This document shows positions 10,588 to 20,100 of a stretch of 64,000 nt of DNA, in pieces. This stretch comes from Actinostola sp. cb2023 (lineage: Eukaryota > Cnidaria > Anthozoa > Actiniaria > Actinostolidae). The stretch lies in assembly GCA_033675265.1 (NCBI GenBank), contig JAUJYZ010000350.1, forward strand, positions 1-64,000. The letters are read 5' to 3'. Both the position numbers and the translations under genes were made by a program. Every line of letters begins with the position of its first letter. The first letter of the stretch is position 1. The notes under the pieces were generated by a model. It searched no databases, was not told the DNA's origin, and was given only the letters and a program-made list of their open reading frames with translations.

Positions 10588-10890
10588 ATGGAGTGCAATA
10601 AGTGTAATAGAATGTTCTGCAGCAAACAACGACTGGGAACTCATATAAGAAATAGAGTATGTGAAAAGAAGAAGCAAGAACCTACTTGTAAAGAATGTAA
10701 TAAGACCTTCTGTTCTATGCAAAGATTAAACTCGCACAGTAGAGTATGTACAAAAAATAAATTGCCTGTCTGTGAAGATTGCAATGAGGTCTTCACTTCT
10801 ATGGCGCTGTTAAGTACTCATGTTTGTACAACAGGCCCTTGTTATAACTGCGGCGATCTTATAGAAAGATGTGGTTGTAACAACAATTAA
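10588..10890 (+). CDS. C2HC zinc-finger protein, 100 aa
   Basis: Intact frame whose ATG follows CTAGTAT. It carries three finger-like repeats: CNKC...HIRNRVC, CKEC...HSRVC and CEDC...HVCTTGPC, followed by a cysteine-rich end with CYNCG and CGC. Each repeat has C-x2-C, about 12 residues, His, then 3-6 residues and Cys. The arrangement resembles the broken finger gene at the left end of the element, so the Polinton encodes two related finger proteins. Likely DNA- or RNA-binding, perhaps a regulator. Not a classical Kruppel C2H2 protein, since the second His is replaced by Cys. Confidence 0.7.
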   Translation: MECNKCNRMFCSKQRLGTHIRNRVCEKKKQEPTCKECNKTFCSMQRLNSHSRVCTKNKLPVCEDCNEVFTSMALLSTHVCTTGPCYNCGDLIERCGCNNN

Positions 10891-10993
10891 GCAGCAGTAT
10901 TATATATCTATTATAGGAAATGCTACAGCAACAATTAAGCAGCAGTATTATATATCTATTGTAGGAAATGCTACAACAACAATTAAGCAGCAA
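10881..10993. repeat. 48-bp tandem repeat between convergent genes
   Basis: About 2.4 copies of a 48-bp unit that begins CAACAATTAAGCAGCA and contains TATTATATATCTATT. Starts at 10881, 10929 and 10977. It overlaps the last codons of the plus-strand finger gene and ends just before the 3' end of the minus-strand VLTF3-like gene at 11008. GCAGCAATTAAGCAGC is nearly palindromic, so it could form hairpins that end transcription from both sides. Confidence 0.7.
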
Positions 10994-11007
10994 TGATCTT
11001 TGAAATA

Positions 11008-11939
11008 TCAACGCCGCAGCTTTCTTAAAGTAGCTGTAGTCGATCTCCATTCCAACCCAGTCTTCTCACATATCAACCGCCACTCATCGTCATTCTTTTC
11101 TACTGTGTCGGAGCCTTGCAGATGAATAAAGCGTAAAATACTACGATCTTCATCTTTTGCTATTAGGAGGTCTAATATCTTAAAAATGTAATAAGGATAA
11201 TATCTTCTATTTTTTTTATGCAGTTCCTTGATATGATTTCTAGCTTCTAAAACTTGTATAAAAAGATGTTCTCCTTTAACAAGCACATCAGCAGATACTT
11301 TTGGTATAGGATTGCCAGTGACTATGCTCCAAACTGCAGAAGCGTGTTTATTCAAATCTGCACGACCAATATCTTTTAGAGCTATTCTGACATCTTGAAT
11401 TGTATTGCCAACTAATTGTTTCTTACAGTTATTTATTACATCGTCATGAATTATCAACATCTGCTGCCCTAGAATAAGATTTATCCAATTACGATAATGT
11501 TTGCTGGGATTAAAAATGCCAGGCTTAACCGACTGCCCTTCTTGACTGTAAAATTGAGCATCATTAACAGATACAGGCATGGAAAAACTTCTCTTCCACA
11601 CTCTGAACACCTCATTTGCAATTCTTCTCTATCCAGGACCATCCTATTGCCGCAAATACATATTTCATATTCATTGTTTTCCACTGTATTACAAGGAAGA
11701 GTGTTTAACATTTTCCTCAGCTGAACTACTTCTAAATCTTCTGCAGGTAGTTTATTAATAATCGTGCTTGTTTTATCTTCATATTTGCTCCACACCATAA
11801 AAAAGTAATTCTCTGATAGATCCCCTCCTAGCAGTTCTAAATAAAACTCAGATATTATTTCATCCACCGCCGCCATCATATTATTATATTTTTTCGCTAT
11901 TCGTTTAAGTGTTCTAAGATAAGCTGTCACAGACTCCAT
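11008..11939 (-). pseudogene. VLTF3-like late transcription factor, frameshifted
   Basis: The ATG at 11939 (after AATATAT) opens a frame with an alpha-helical N-terminus and a zinc ribbon at about residues 93-120: CICG then CSECG. Near 11580-11590, at a short T run, the frame changes. The second frame down to 11008 continues with the hallmark order of the poxvirus A2L/VLTF3 family: an HYRNWINLILGQQ block, a helical middle, a YYPYYIFKILDLL block and a DDEWRLICEKTGLEWR end. In large DNA viruses this family drives late gene transcription. Total length about 300 residues. The match rests on motif order that I recognise, not on an alignment. The break means it is not expressed whole as read. Confidence 0.7.
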
Positions 11940-11967
11940 ATATTGAGTACATGCATTGCTCTAATAT

Positions 11968-12649
11968 ATGATCCTTGTAACCAACCCCGCATATTTAAAA
12001 TCAATCGTATCTTTTTTGAGAACTTTTAGAGCCTGTCAAGTAATACTTAGCTTCGATTCTGACATTCTAGAGATTTATGCCAAGGATATTGAATCTATCC
12101 ACTTTCTTAAAGCAAAAGTAAAAATAAAACAAGATCACCCTATTATCTGCAGCTCTATAAAAGTTAGATTGGAAGATCTTAAAGAAGTATTCAACAGTAT
12201 TGATAGAGACGTGACAGAATTGAAAATGGATCTTAATCGTCTGGAGATGTTGGAAACTTTGATTACTTCTCCTATGAGAACAATACAAGTCAGTATTCTT
12301 TACCAACTTGTACAACCGCCGGCACTGTGGGAAAAAAAAATACTTTCCTTTATCCTGGTCAATGACACAGAAGGCTTTCAAGAAAAGCTTCTCAAATCAA
12401 GGGCAGATTGAAAGATATATTCGCATCACATCCGCTGCAGGACAAATACAACTAGAGACGAATAAAGCACATCATGTCATCTGCAAGGAAACTTTATACA
12501 CCGCCGTAGAAAAGGCGACGGCCGAATCAACGGAATTCCTTATAAGTTTAGATCTAATTAAAAAAAATCTTAACTTGCCTTGTAAAGAAACTTACTATAA
12601 GCTGTTCAAAAGATGTCCTGCAGCTTTCATCATCTGCAATAACTATTAG
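11968..12649 (+). pseudogene. PCNA-like sliding clamp, frameshifted
   Basis: The ATG at 11968 follows CTAATAT. The N-terminal frame shows a PCNA-type start: AYLKSIVSFLRTF helix, then SDILEIYAKD and a run of alternating beta strands. The second frame carries IRITSAAGQIQLET, a helix, and FLISLDLI, ending at 12649, in the manner of the second clamp domain. The frames overlap between 12308 and 12411. The change lies there, either at a run of nine A bases near 12336 or nearer 12400, and I cannot say which. Read as one, about 227 residues, slightly shorter than the usual 260 of PCNA. A clamp would add processivity to the element's polymerase. The fold call is an inference from pattern; a PIP-box partner was not sought. 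Confidence 0.45.
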
Positions 12650-12710
12650 AACAATGCTGCGATCTACAGTTTAACAAAGGGTCATTTATAAAAATGAGGT
12701 GTCTGACCTG

Positions 12711-12729
12711 ACCCGCCAAATTGGCGGGG
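12711..12729. terminator. GC hairpin between convergent genes
   Basis: CCCGCCAAATTGGCGGG is a perfect palindrome around one central base, in otherwise AT-rich DNA. It sits between the end of the clamp-like gene (12649, plus) and the end of the BRO-N nuclease gene (12736, minus). Position and symmetry suggest a shared, two-way 3' signal. Function not shown. Confidence 0.4.
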
Positions 12730-12735
12730 TAGCTC

Positions 12736-13575
12736 TCAGCAGATTCTATGAAAATACAGCTCGTGATTTCTTAATGTTCTTCTTGATATAAATTTCCTAC
12801 AACAGTAGAGGCACAATACTCTAATATCTCTACAATAAGTGTTTAGCTCTTTTATAATAAGATCGTAATCATTAGAGACAACACATTTGAACCCATTATC
12901 TTCATATTTATCTAATAGATTCTCCTGATTTGCTGATAGAATACCTTTTCCCGTGGGCGTTTTAAATTCAATGCAAAGACCCCAATATTTTTTATGATAA
13001 TTATTAATGATTAAATCGGGCTGCCCCTTCATATAACCTTTTCTATAAGAGTTAATTCTTTTAGAACTTGAGTCTTGATTTTCACCTAAGCCAGCAACTA
13101 TCAGTAAATATGGATGGAAGCGCCTTATATAGCTAACTACTTTAGTATGGAGATCGTATTCGTTTTGTATCTTAAACATCAGCTTGTTGTTACCAGGAGC
13201 CCACACATCAAACTGCTTGCCAGTACTGTAAGTTCCATGCTCTCGTATGGAAGGTAATACTGTAGAAAATACCCAAGATTGAAGTTTTTTGGCTGCCTTC
13301 ATTTTAGAACCAAAGATTAAAGAATACAACCCCGGTTCTTTAATGAAAATAGTGTGTGGTTGAATAGCGGTCACTTTCGTTCCCCCGGTTTTTTTAATAT
13401 TAGACCATTCTGTTTTGTACTCCTCATCCACATGATCTCTTATAGCTTTCCTTGTATTTTCATATTCTAAAGCCGTTGCCACATCTACTCCTTTAAACCA
13501 AATGTCATTGCCGTCATAAAAGGCGGAAATCGATGTGTTGAGCTCAAGATTCTCGTAGTTACACAGCTGGGACAT
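12736..13575 (-). CDS. BRO-N / VRR-NUC nuclease with C-terminal zinc finger
   Basis: Intact 279-residue frame. Residues about 15-115 match the BRO-N domain (baculovirus repeated ORF), a DNA-binding module: FKGVDVATALEYEN, a GLYSLIFGSK block and KLQSWVFSTVLPSIREHG. Residues about 165-245 match a VRR-NUC nuclease of the PD-(D/E)XK class: KGQPDLI (acidic residue), CIEFKTP (E-x-K) and a later NQENLLDKYEDNG. The C-terminal 25 residues hold CLYCCRKF...HELYFH, a C2H2-like finger. The likely role is DNA binding and cleavage, perhaps in processing replication intermediates. It starts 17 bases inside the end of the upstream gene, with ATATAGAAC before the ATG. BRO proteins are known from large DNA viruses and phages. 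Confidence 0.8.
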   Translation of the reverse strand: MSQLCNYENLELNTSISAFYDGNDIWFKGVDVATALEYENTRKAIRDHVDEEYKTEWSNIKKTGGTKVTAIQPHTIFIKEPGLYSLIFGSKMKAAKKLQSWVFSTVLPSIREHGTYSTGKQFDVWAPGNNKLMFKIQNEYDLHTKVVSYIRRFHPYLLIVAGLGENQDSSSKRINSYRKGYMKGQPDLIINNYHKKYWGLCIEFKTPTGKGILSANQENLLDKYEDNGFKCVVSNDYDLIIKELNTYCRDIRVLCLYCCRKFISRRTLRNHELYFHRIC

Positions 13576-14104
13576 GTTCTATATCTAGGATATCGATGCC
13601 CTCAATACCTGATACTACTGCTGGGGCAAAATTAACATGTTTGGCCACTTGAACTAGACAGCTTGACAATGCAACCATTCTGCCGCCTTTTAACAGAAAG
13701 TATCCTGCGATATTATTCAACTCTTGTGTCAACACCTCATTGGCCTTCAAATCCTCACACAATTCTTTATTATTATCAATAGGGATGGCATAAGAAGCCA
13801 ATCCTACGGCAAGCTCTAGGGCTGAACTCACTAAACCTTGTGTGATCTTATTCCCTAGAACCGTCTGATATCTGTTAAAATACTTATCCACATCCTTTGT
13901 AGACAACTTCTTCACATCGCCTAAAGACATTTTAATTCCAGTATACTGGTCAATAGTACCAAGTACGGACAAGATACATAATTGCTCACGTTTTTCTTCT
14001 ACTTCTACATCTACAACTTTCTTCTTCCTTTCTACAGCCTTCTTCTTTATTACAACTTCCTCTGGTATAGTTTCCTCTGCATATTGATCAAGAATTGACG
14101 TCAT
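13559..14104 (-). CDS. Conserved Polinton protein, 181 aa
   Basis: Intact frame. A lysine-rich N-terminus (KKKAVERKKKVV) is followed by a helical domain with KKLSTKDVDKYFNRYQ (about residues 64-80) and a hydrophobic, alanine-rich segment. The motif with KLS.KDV.KY.NRY is one I associate with a protein that lies beside the packaging ATPase in animal Polintons. Function unknown. The ATG follows a TATATATATAG run, and the gene overlaps both its upstream ATPase neighbour and the downstream BRO-N gene by 17 bases, so the three form a tight cluster. Confidence 0.7.
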   Translation of the reverse strand: MTSILDQYAEETIPEEVVIKKKAVERKKKVVDVEVEEKREQLCILSVLGTIDQYTGIKMSLGDVKKLSTKDVDKYFNRYQTVLGNKITQGLVSSALELAVGLASYAIPIDNNKELCEDLKANEVLTQELNNIAGYFLLKGGRMVALSSCLVQVAKHVNFAPAVVSGIEGIDILDIEHVPAV

Positions 14105-14723
14105 CTATATATATATAACATATAGATAATAAGGATATCTCAAACAAAAAACAAACATGCGCATATTTATTACTTTTTAGTATTTTCATGATTTCTTTTT
14201 TATGCTCCGCGTCTAAATCTCCGCCATATTCATCAAATAAAATTTGGTTTGATGTCTTACTTGGACTGAAGAAGCTAATGACACAAGCAATATTTTCGCG
14301 ATAAGGTTTAGCTATAGAAGTGAGTTGTTGGGTCAGCACCCAAACACTTATTTTTTCGTGTCTGCCAGAGAAGGCTAAATTAATAAACGTGTTCGATCTT
14401 CGCTTCAAATCTTTAGAAACCGCACAATCGTCTAAGACAATCAGCGTGTTGTGCCCAGAGAACACCTCTTTACAACAGGATAATATCTCATCAATCTCAT
14501 CAACACTACTAGCATCGGGCGATACAACTATAAACCTAGGATCATTCTTCGCAAAACCCCGATAAGTTTTATTTTTAGAATAAGTGGGGCAAATCAAAAT
14601 TATATATTCAAACACATGCCTGTAAGGCCCTCTTAAAATATCAATCAAATATTGTGTTTTGCCACAATTCGTCGGCCCTACTATAATACAGTGAAATGGT
14701 ACCTGATCTTTCAATTCTTCCAT
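14088..14723 (-). CDS. Packaging ATPase (FtsK/HerA, A32-like)
   Basis: Intact 211-residue frame. Walker A is GPTNCGKT (about residues 16-23) and Walker B LIVLDD (about residues 93-98), with a downstream LTQQ sensor-like motif and a conserved AFSGRH segment. This is the genome-packaging ATPase of Polintons, related to poxvirus A32 and adenovirus-like packaging enzymes. It would drive DNA into capsids using ATP. The start codon lies three bases after the capsid gene's stop, and TTAATAT precedes the ATG. Length suits the family. No disruption seen. Confidence 0.92.
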   Translation of the reverse strand: MEELKDQVPFHCIIVGPTNCGKTQYLIDILRGPYRHVFEYIILICPTYSKNKTYRGFAKNDPRFIVVSPDASSVDEIDEILSCCKEVFSGHNTLIVLDDCAVSKDLKRRSNTFINLAFSGRHEKISVWVLTQQLTSIAKPYRENIACVISFFSPSKTSNQILFDEYGGDLDAEHKKEIMKILKSNKYAHVCFLFEISLLSICYIYIDDVNS

Positions 14724-14726
14724 ATA

Positions 14727-15966
14727 TTAATACAGAATCGCTTTCAAACTGCTGCCTTGAATTTCCATCAAAGCGTCGGCAATGACAAACATATAGCATG
14801 TTATAGTTCCTGATCCGCCAACTTTCCTCTTCATCTCTAGTTTTTAACGCCATCTTTTGTGCTATTCAACAACAAACCGTTTCCATGAATTTTATTATCA
14901 GCAAAGGTCCTCAAATCAATCCATAGGGCGAATTTATCTGAATAAAAGTCTTTAGGCGTGATATTATCAGTCTCACCAAATCTTGATCTAATCGAATTCC
15001 AAAAATCTGTTGGTTGCATACCTTTACTGAATAGTTTATTCGGCATTCCGTCAACGTTGATATTGACTTGTGTGATATGAGGAGATACAAAACTTTTCAC
15101 TATCTCTAGCACCTACAGCATACGCTTCAGTAAATAGCATTAAAATACCACTCATCGACCGCCGGGGAATGTTGACATGTTCGTCTGTCAGTGGCTTTAT
15201 TAATCGTGAATGTCTTATGGAGAAGAATGTTCTCATAATAAAACCCTTTACCTATTTGATAGGCTGATAGGGCTTCGCGTGCAAGATAATCACTAGCAAT
15301 ACACTCATATTCAAGCTCGATATTTGAAAGACTGTAAGTGTATGCCTTAGTTGTATCAGATGTTATTGTAACTTCTTTGCTTTGTGGAAGTGTAATCTCA
15401 AACGTTAGATTCTGAGAGAGTGCTTTTGCATAGAAACTGCCATGGTCGTCTAAAATAGAATGATTGATTGGCATTCGGTATCTATCCCCATAAACAGCTG
15501 CCAGAGCTACCTCGTTTGCATCTGTAGACACTTTATCACCTGCAGCTGTTCGTAGTTTTCGCATATTAACCGATGAAATACCCTCACGCAACATATTCTC
15601 CCGTTCTCTTTTTGATAAATAGAGATCATTATAGGTTTCAAACAGATCGATACGATGTGTGTCTTGAAGAGTCTCCCCACCATACAAAACTCTCATATGA
15701 GATTTTAGAGCTCTACTTAAATTATTAATAATTGTGTTATTAACATGTCCTGCAGTAGCTAAAGTTAATTTAAAGATCAGTGCAATAGATCCAGGCACAT
15801 ACACCACATTTTCTGTTAACTTTGGAATGTGGATATAAAGGGTTTCTCCAGGATTGGCCGAGCTTGGATTAAAAGTCACACGATGAACAGTTTTTTCAGC
15901 TTTCAAACCATAAGGCTGTTTGTATTCTCGATTTACATCTAATATTTCCGGAATAGATTGAGTCAT
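14727..15966 (-). pseudogene. Major capsid protein, multiply frameshifted
   Basis: The ATG at 15966 follows ATTATAT. The first frame runs about 280 residues with strand-rich sequence and the blocks NPGETLYIHIPKL and HMRVLYGGETLQD, typical of the Polinton major capsid protein (double jelly-roll). Conserved capsid signal then continues in separate frames: VNIPRRSMSGILMLF near 15180-15120, then KFALWIDLRTF near 14930-14890, then a short C-terminal part ending at 14727. At least three frame changes lie between about 15190 and 14830. Total length of about 410 residues matches the family, so this is a full-length but broken gene, not a fragment. Capsid plus ATPase implies the lineage could once form virions. 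Confidence 0.85.
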
Positions 15967-15971
15967 ATATA
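15967..15971. promoter_or_regulatory. 5-bp ATATA shared by two divergent start codons
   Basis: The capsid ATG (minus strand, 15964-15966) and the integrase ATG (plus strand, 15972-15974) are separated only by ATATA. There is no room for separate promoters or leaders outside coding sequence, so either the box itself directs starts at or near both ATGs, or transcripts begin inside the opposite gene. Confidence 0.6.
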
Positions 15972-16954
15972 ATGTACAAGAAACTTTCAAAAATATACTA
16001 TTCAGCTGTTGGATATTGGAAAGGCTATGACGCTATCAATAAATTAGCAGATGCTGCAAATATAGCTGATAAAAATGTTGTAAAGAATGGTTAGAAAAAC
16101 AAGCCCTGTGGCAGATCTATTTACCACCTCCGAAATACATTCCTAGACCACATTGGAATATTTCAAAACCAAATGAAATACATCAAGCGGATCTTTTATT
16201 TCTACCACATGATATTGTTAAAAGAAAGACTTACAAATATGCTCTTGTAGTAGTTGATGTAGCTAGCAGATATGTTGATGCTGAACCTTTGACGTCTAAG
16301 TACTCAACAGAAGTATCTAAAGCTTTTAATAAAATATATTCTAGAAAATTACAATGGCCTGAAACAATGATGGTAGATCCTGGCACTGAATTTAAGGGCG
16401 AAGTTACATCGATTATGAAAAAACATGGAAATATACAAAGATCAGAAGCTGGAAATCATAGAGCACAATCATTAGTTGAGCGTGCTAATCGAACTATTTC
16501 TGAAAAGTTATTCAGCCATCAATATGCTCAAGAAATGTTAGAAGATGGTAGATCCCGTGAATGGGTGGAAAGATTACCTGCTGTCATAAAATCTATTAAC
16601 AGCGGGGTAAAGAGAATTACTGGAGACACACCTAGCGAATCCATAAAGCTAAAAAAAGTGGATCAACAGAAAGAGGCTAATTATAAAAGACCTGTTGGAT
16701 TAAAAGAGAAAAGATTACCAGCAGGTGTGAAAGTTAGATATTTATATGCTCCTGGCGAATTGGAGGGCGGTGAAAAAAGACGTGCCACTGACCCAATATG
16801 GTCTTTGGAAATGCACGATATAACTAGAATACAGATATCACCCGATCAACCTGTATTATATTTCCTTTCAACTCCAAGACGTTCTTTTGTTCGAGAGGAA
16901 TTACAAGTCGTTCCTGAAGACACTCAGCCGCCGCCAGATAGTGTTTTATACTAG
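15972..16954 (+). pseudogene. Polinton integrase (retroviral type), one frameshift
   Basis: The ATG at 15972 opens about 35 codons with the usual N-terminal start (KLSKIYYSAVGYWKG). Near 16077-16090 the frame changes, and the remaining 285 or so residues are open to 16954. The catalytic core shows D in HQADLLFLPHD, D in MVDPGTEF and E in LVERANRT, with 33 residues between the last two: an RNase-H-fold DDE integrase. The C-terminal part is beta-rich (KVRYLYAPGEL, PIWSLEMHDI), like an SH3- or chromo-type DNA-binding tail. It would insert the element's ends into host DNA. Length about 327 residues is normal. The single break is early, so the core reads intact. Confidence 0.88.
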
Positions 16955-17130
16955 CGCCTGTAATATCTTCTCGCAGAATAAGCCTTCGTGCGATGAAACT
17001 GTACTTCTCTGCTGTTGAATACCTTTTTACAACTTGAACAGATTCTGTAAGTGTATCCACTAACTATGCAATAGATTAATCTTTGCGGTTTAAAATATCT
17101 CTGACAGTACTCGCAACAAACTTTCTCCAT
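16951..17130 (-). CDS. Tetracysteine zinc-binding small protein, 59 aa
   Basis: Short frame with its ATG at 17130 directly after TAGAATAT, 21 bases downstream of the polymerase stop on the same strand. Residues 5-9 hold CCEYC and residues about 35-38 CSSC, so two C-x2-C pairs could bind one zinc ion. The C-terminus is basic (HRTKAYSARRYYRR). Its stop overlaps the integrase stop on the other strand by three bases. The start motif, cysteine pairs and tight fit between neighbours support a real gene. Function unknown; nucleic-acid binding is likely. Confidence 0.6.
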   Translation of the reverse strand: MEKVCCEYCQRYFKPQRLIYCIVSGYTYRICSSCKKVFNSREVQFHRTKAYSARRYYRR

Positions 17131-17151
17131 ATATTCTAGCTTATTGAAACC

Positions 17152-20100
17152 TCAGATAGAGTGGGTGTGAATTTGATCTGTGAGAATATTCCTTTTGTCA
17201 TCTTCTCTTGACAAAGCTACTTTATTTACTGTTTCTGAAAAGAGCTGGTGCTTGTAACTTCTAATCACATTCATCTTTCGCATGACTTTAACTCCAGAGA
17301 ACAGACAATTCTTATAATCATCAAATTCAAGATCCTTCTTTACAACAGACTTCTTAATGCCCTTGCATTTCTTTTCCTCTTTATCCTCTATTTTGTAAGC
17401 GTACAGTTTACTTCTCAAACCGACGAACTCAGTTATTTCGCCTTCTGCAGCAGTTTCATCTTTCATCATTCCAATTACTTTCTTATTAGTCCATTTACCA
17501 ATCGGATGATCTTTTGGATAAGCACTTGTATCAAATCTAGAAACAATATCATCTTGGATGTCTTTATAGAAATCTTCGCTCTCTATCTCATACATCAGCG
17601 AGTCCGTATCTGTAAACAGCAGCGCCGATGTGTTTCTGAATTTCTTCTTGAAGTAGTTGTAGTGGAAATCGTACATGAGAGCTTTCGACAGATCTAAAAT
17701 AGCCATTCCCAAATAGACTGGCTTGTTAAAGACCAATTCTGTTTTTATCATGTGAATAGCACAGAGATGTTCCGAAAAGATGGTTCTACGATAATAGTTC
17801 GGCTGCGAGATTAACTTTGCGGCTTGTTTCTCAGTTGTTACAAGTTTGATGTCTTGCCTGTTACGAATATTTTCCATTGTTTTACCAAACACGCTGTTGT
17901 TCATCAGCTTGAAGAAATCCTTTTCAAAATCATTCTTTGCTGCTGTTCTAAGTTCAGTGTTCAAGTTTATATACTTTTTCAGCCAGTCCGATTCATTAAA
18001 GGTAATTCCTCTATGTATTTTTGTTATCTCCATTCCAAGACTCTCAAACAACTTCAAGGTTTGATGATGCACAATATACTTTCTTCTATTTCTAGTCGTA
18101 GGAACTAACTTTTCAACTTTGTTCAAAGTCAAATGTTCTGGCGCTAAAGGATATTCATCGTGCAAATCACGCAGCTTCTCTGGATACTCCAAATCTACTT
18201 CTAAAATACACGGATATCGGTGCCAATGACGTAGTTTATCTTTACTCATCCATTTAAAACCGTCTGTGGGAAGTGGCTCTGACATAGCCCAACCATAGAG
18301 ATTATTTGCGTCAAGATACTTAATAAAGATAGATTTATCATCCTTTCTATAATCTTTCATGTACTTATTATTTGCCTTTGCATACCGTTTAGTAATCATA
18401 CTGACTCCGCCTCTGATTCCTTTTTCAATCATTAGAAGCATATCCACATCATTTAGAAGTTCGAGTTTGATCTCTGTCCTCTTCAGCATAGCATCCCAAC
18501 TCAAACCCGGAGCTGTATAATACCAACACGGATCTAACTTGTAGTTTTCCATGCACACATCTCTAAAAGCTTCAAACGCATCCATCAACAGAATTACATC
18601 AGAAAGAAGATACAAATCGTGATAATCTCTCATAGTGTTCATTTTGAAAACAGACCAGACTTTCTGCGCGTGTTTGTAATCGGCTTCTGAAATATCTGTA
18701 TTATTGAGTTTAGAAAAGAACTCTTCTTTTGACGGTAAAGCTGTTTCATCTAACTTTGACAAACTTTTCACATAATCATAAGGATAAACCCCCTTTCTCA
18801 ACAGCAAATCGAGTTTCTCGCCTGTGAAGAACTTTGACATGTTTCTGAACTGTTCTTTTTTAAGATTTCCCACTAGCTTATCCAGCCCTGATGACATGAA
18901 CTTAAAACTGTCGACAAATCTAAGCTCGCGTTTGATGAGAATTGTTTTACCGTCCTTGATCCAACTGCCTACAACTATTTCCTTCTTGAATGAGATATAC
19001 TTCTCTTCATTATTTGGAATACAATCAATTTTACCTTCTGAAAACCCAAAGCTTTTTATAAACAAGTGAGCGTCGTATCCAGCCAAATTATGAAATATCA
19101 CTGGAATATGCTTAGGAATTCTATAATTTAAATTACAAACAGCATGAGCAGCTCCACGATACTTTCCTGTCAAATGATCATGGTCACGAACCTTATCTTC
19201 TTTCAGCTTTTGATTACAAATGAAGCAATCAGTTGCATTCTCATACTCCATCCTATTCTCTTCTGACATCAAAATATCTTTTGCTTTTATCCCAGCAAGT
19301 TTTCTAATATCTTTTTCTAACCGCTCTACAAACAGCAATCCGATATCTTCATCTTCATCCGTTGCTGTGTATCTAACAAGCTTGGGTTCGAACAAATCAT
19401 CGTGCGCTTTAATCCCATAGCAGAACCCCGACGGTTTATGCGTCTGATACTTTTCCGTATAGCTTTCATCTTCTGCATGCTCGCTGCTATTATTAATAGT
19501 TTCTGTAAAGCATTCGAAATCAGCATAAACTACAAAGGGTACTCTCATGCTACGATTATAGTTCTTGAACGAGATTGTAGAGCCTTTCTTCGGCAAAGTT
19601 ATCTTAATCGAGCGGTGCGCCACACAGTATTCTGAATGCTTATCCAATGAAATCTCTGTTTTAAATGAATTGAGGCATCTTTCGATTCACAGAAATATAA
19701 TATCTCTTTCCATTATGATTTCAGGTAATTTGTGCCGATAGCAATCTGCTCATACTCTTTATCCAACAATAATGATCGGCCGTTGAATTTGAAATCAGCA
19801 GCAGATTAATTACCTGTTCTCTATCTTCATTATCACTAATCCTCAACGGATAGACACTTTCTTTCCACCCGTAAACATTAACAGCATATTTAGGGTTGTT
19901 CTTTTCAAAGATTGAAATCTTATCCAACTGCACTGGAAACTCAAGACCGCTCCAATCTAACTTTTTTGCATTCTCTTTCAGAATCATGGAGACTCTCTCT
20001 GGATGCTTCTCTAGCGTGAAAATAGATAATGTAACTGCCCATTTAAAGCACTGGTTATCTTTGTTTAGTATGTTAATTATAGCATTTTTTTCTTTAACTT

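Noticed and set aside
14641..14853. Separate small gene between capsid and ATPase
   Set aside because: It overlaps the capsid C-terminus in a shifted frame and the ATPase start; it is a shadow of the two.
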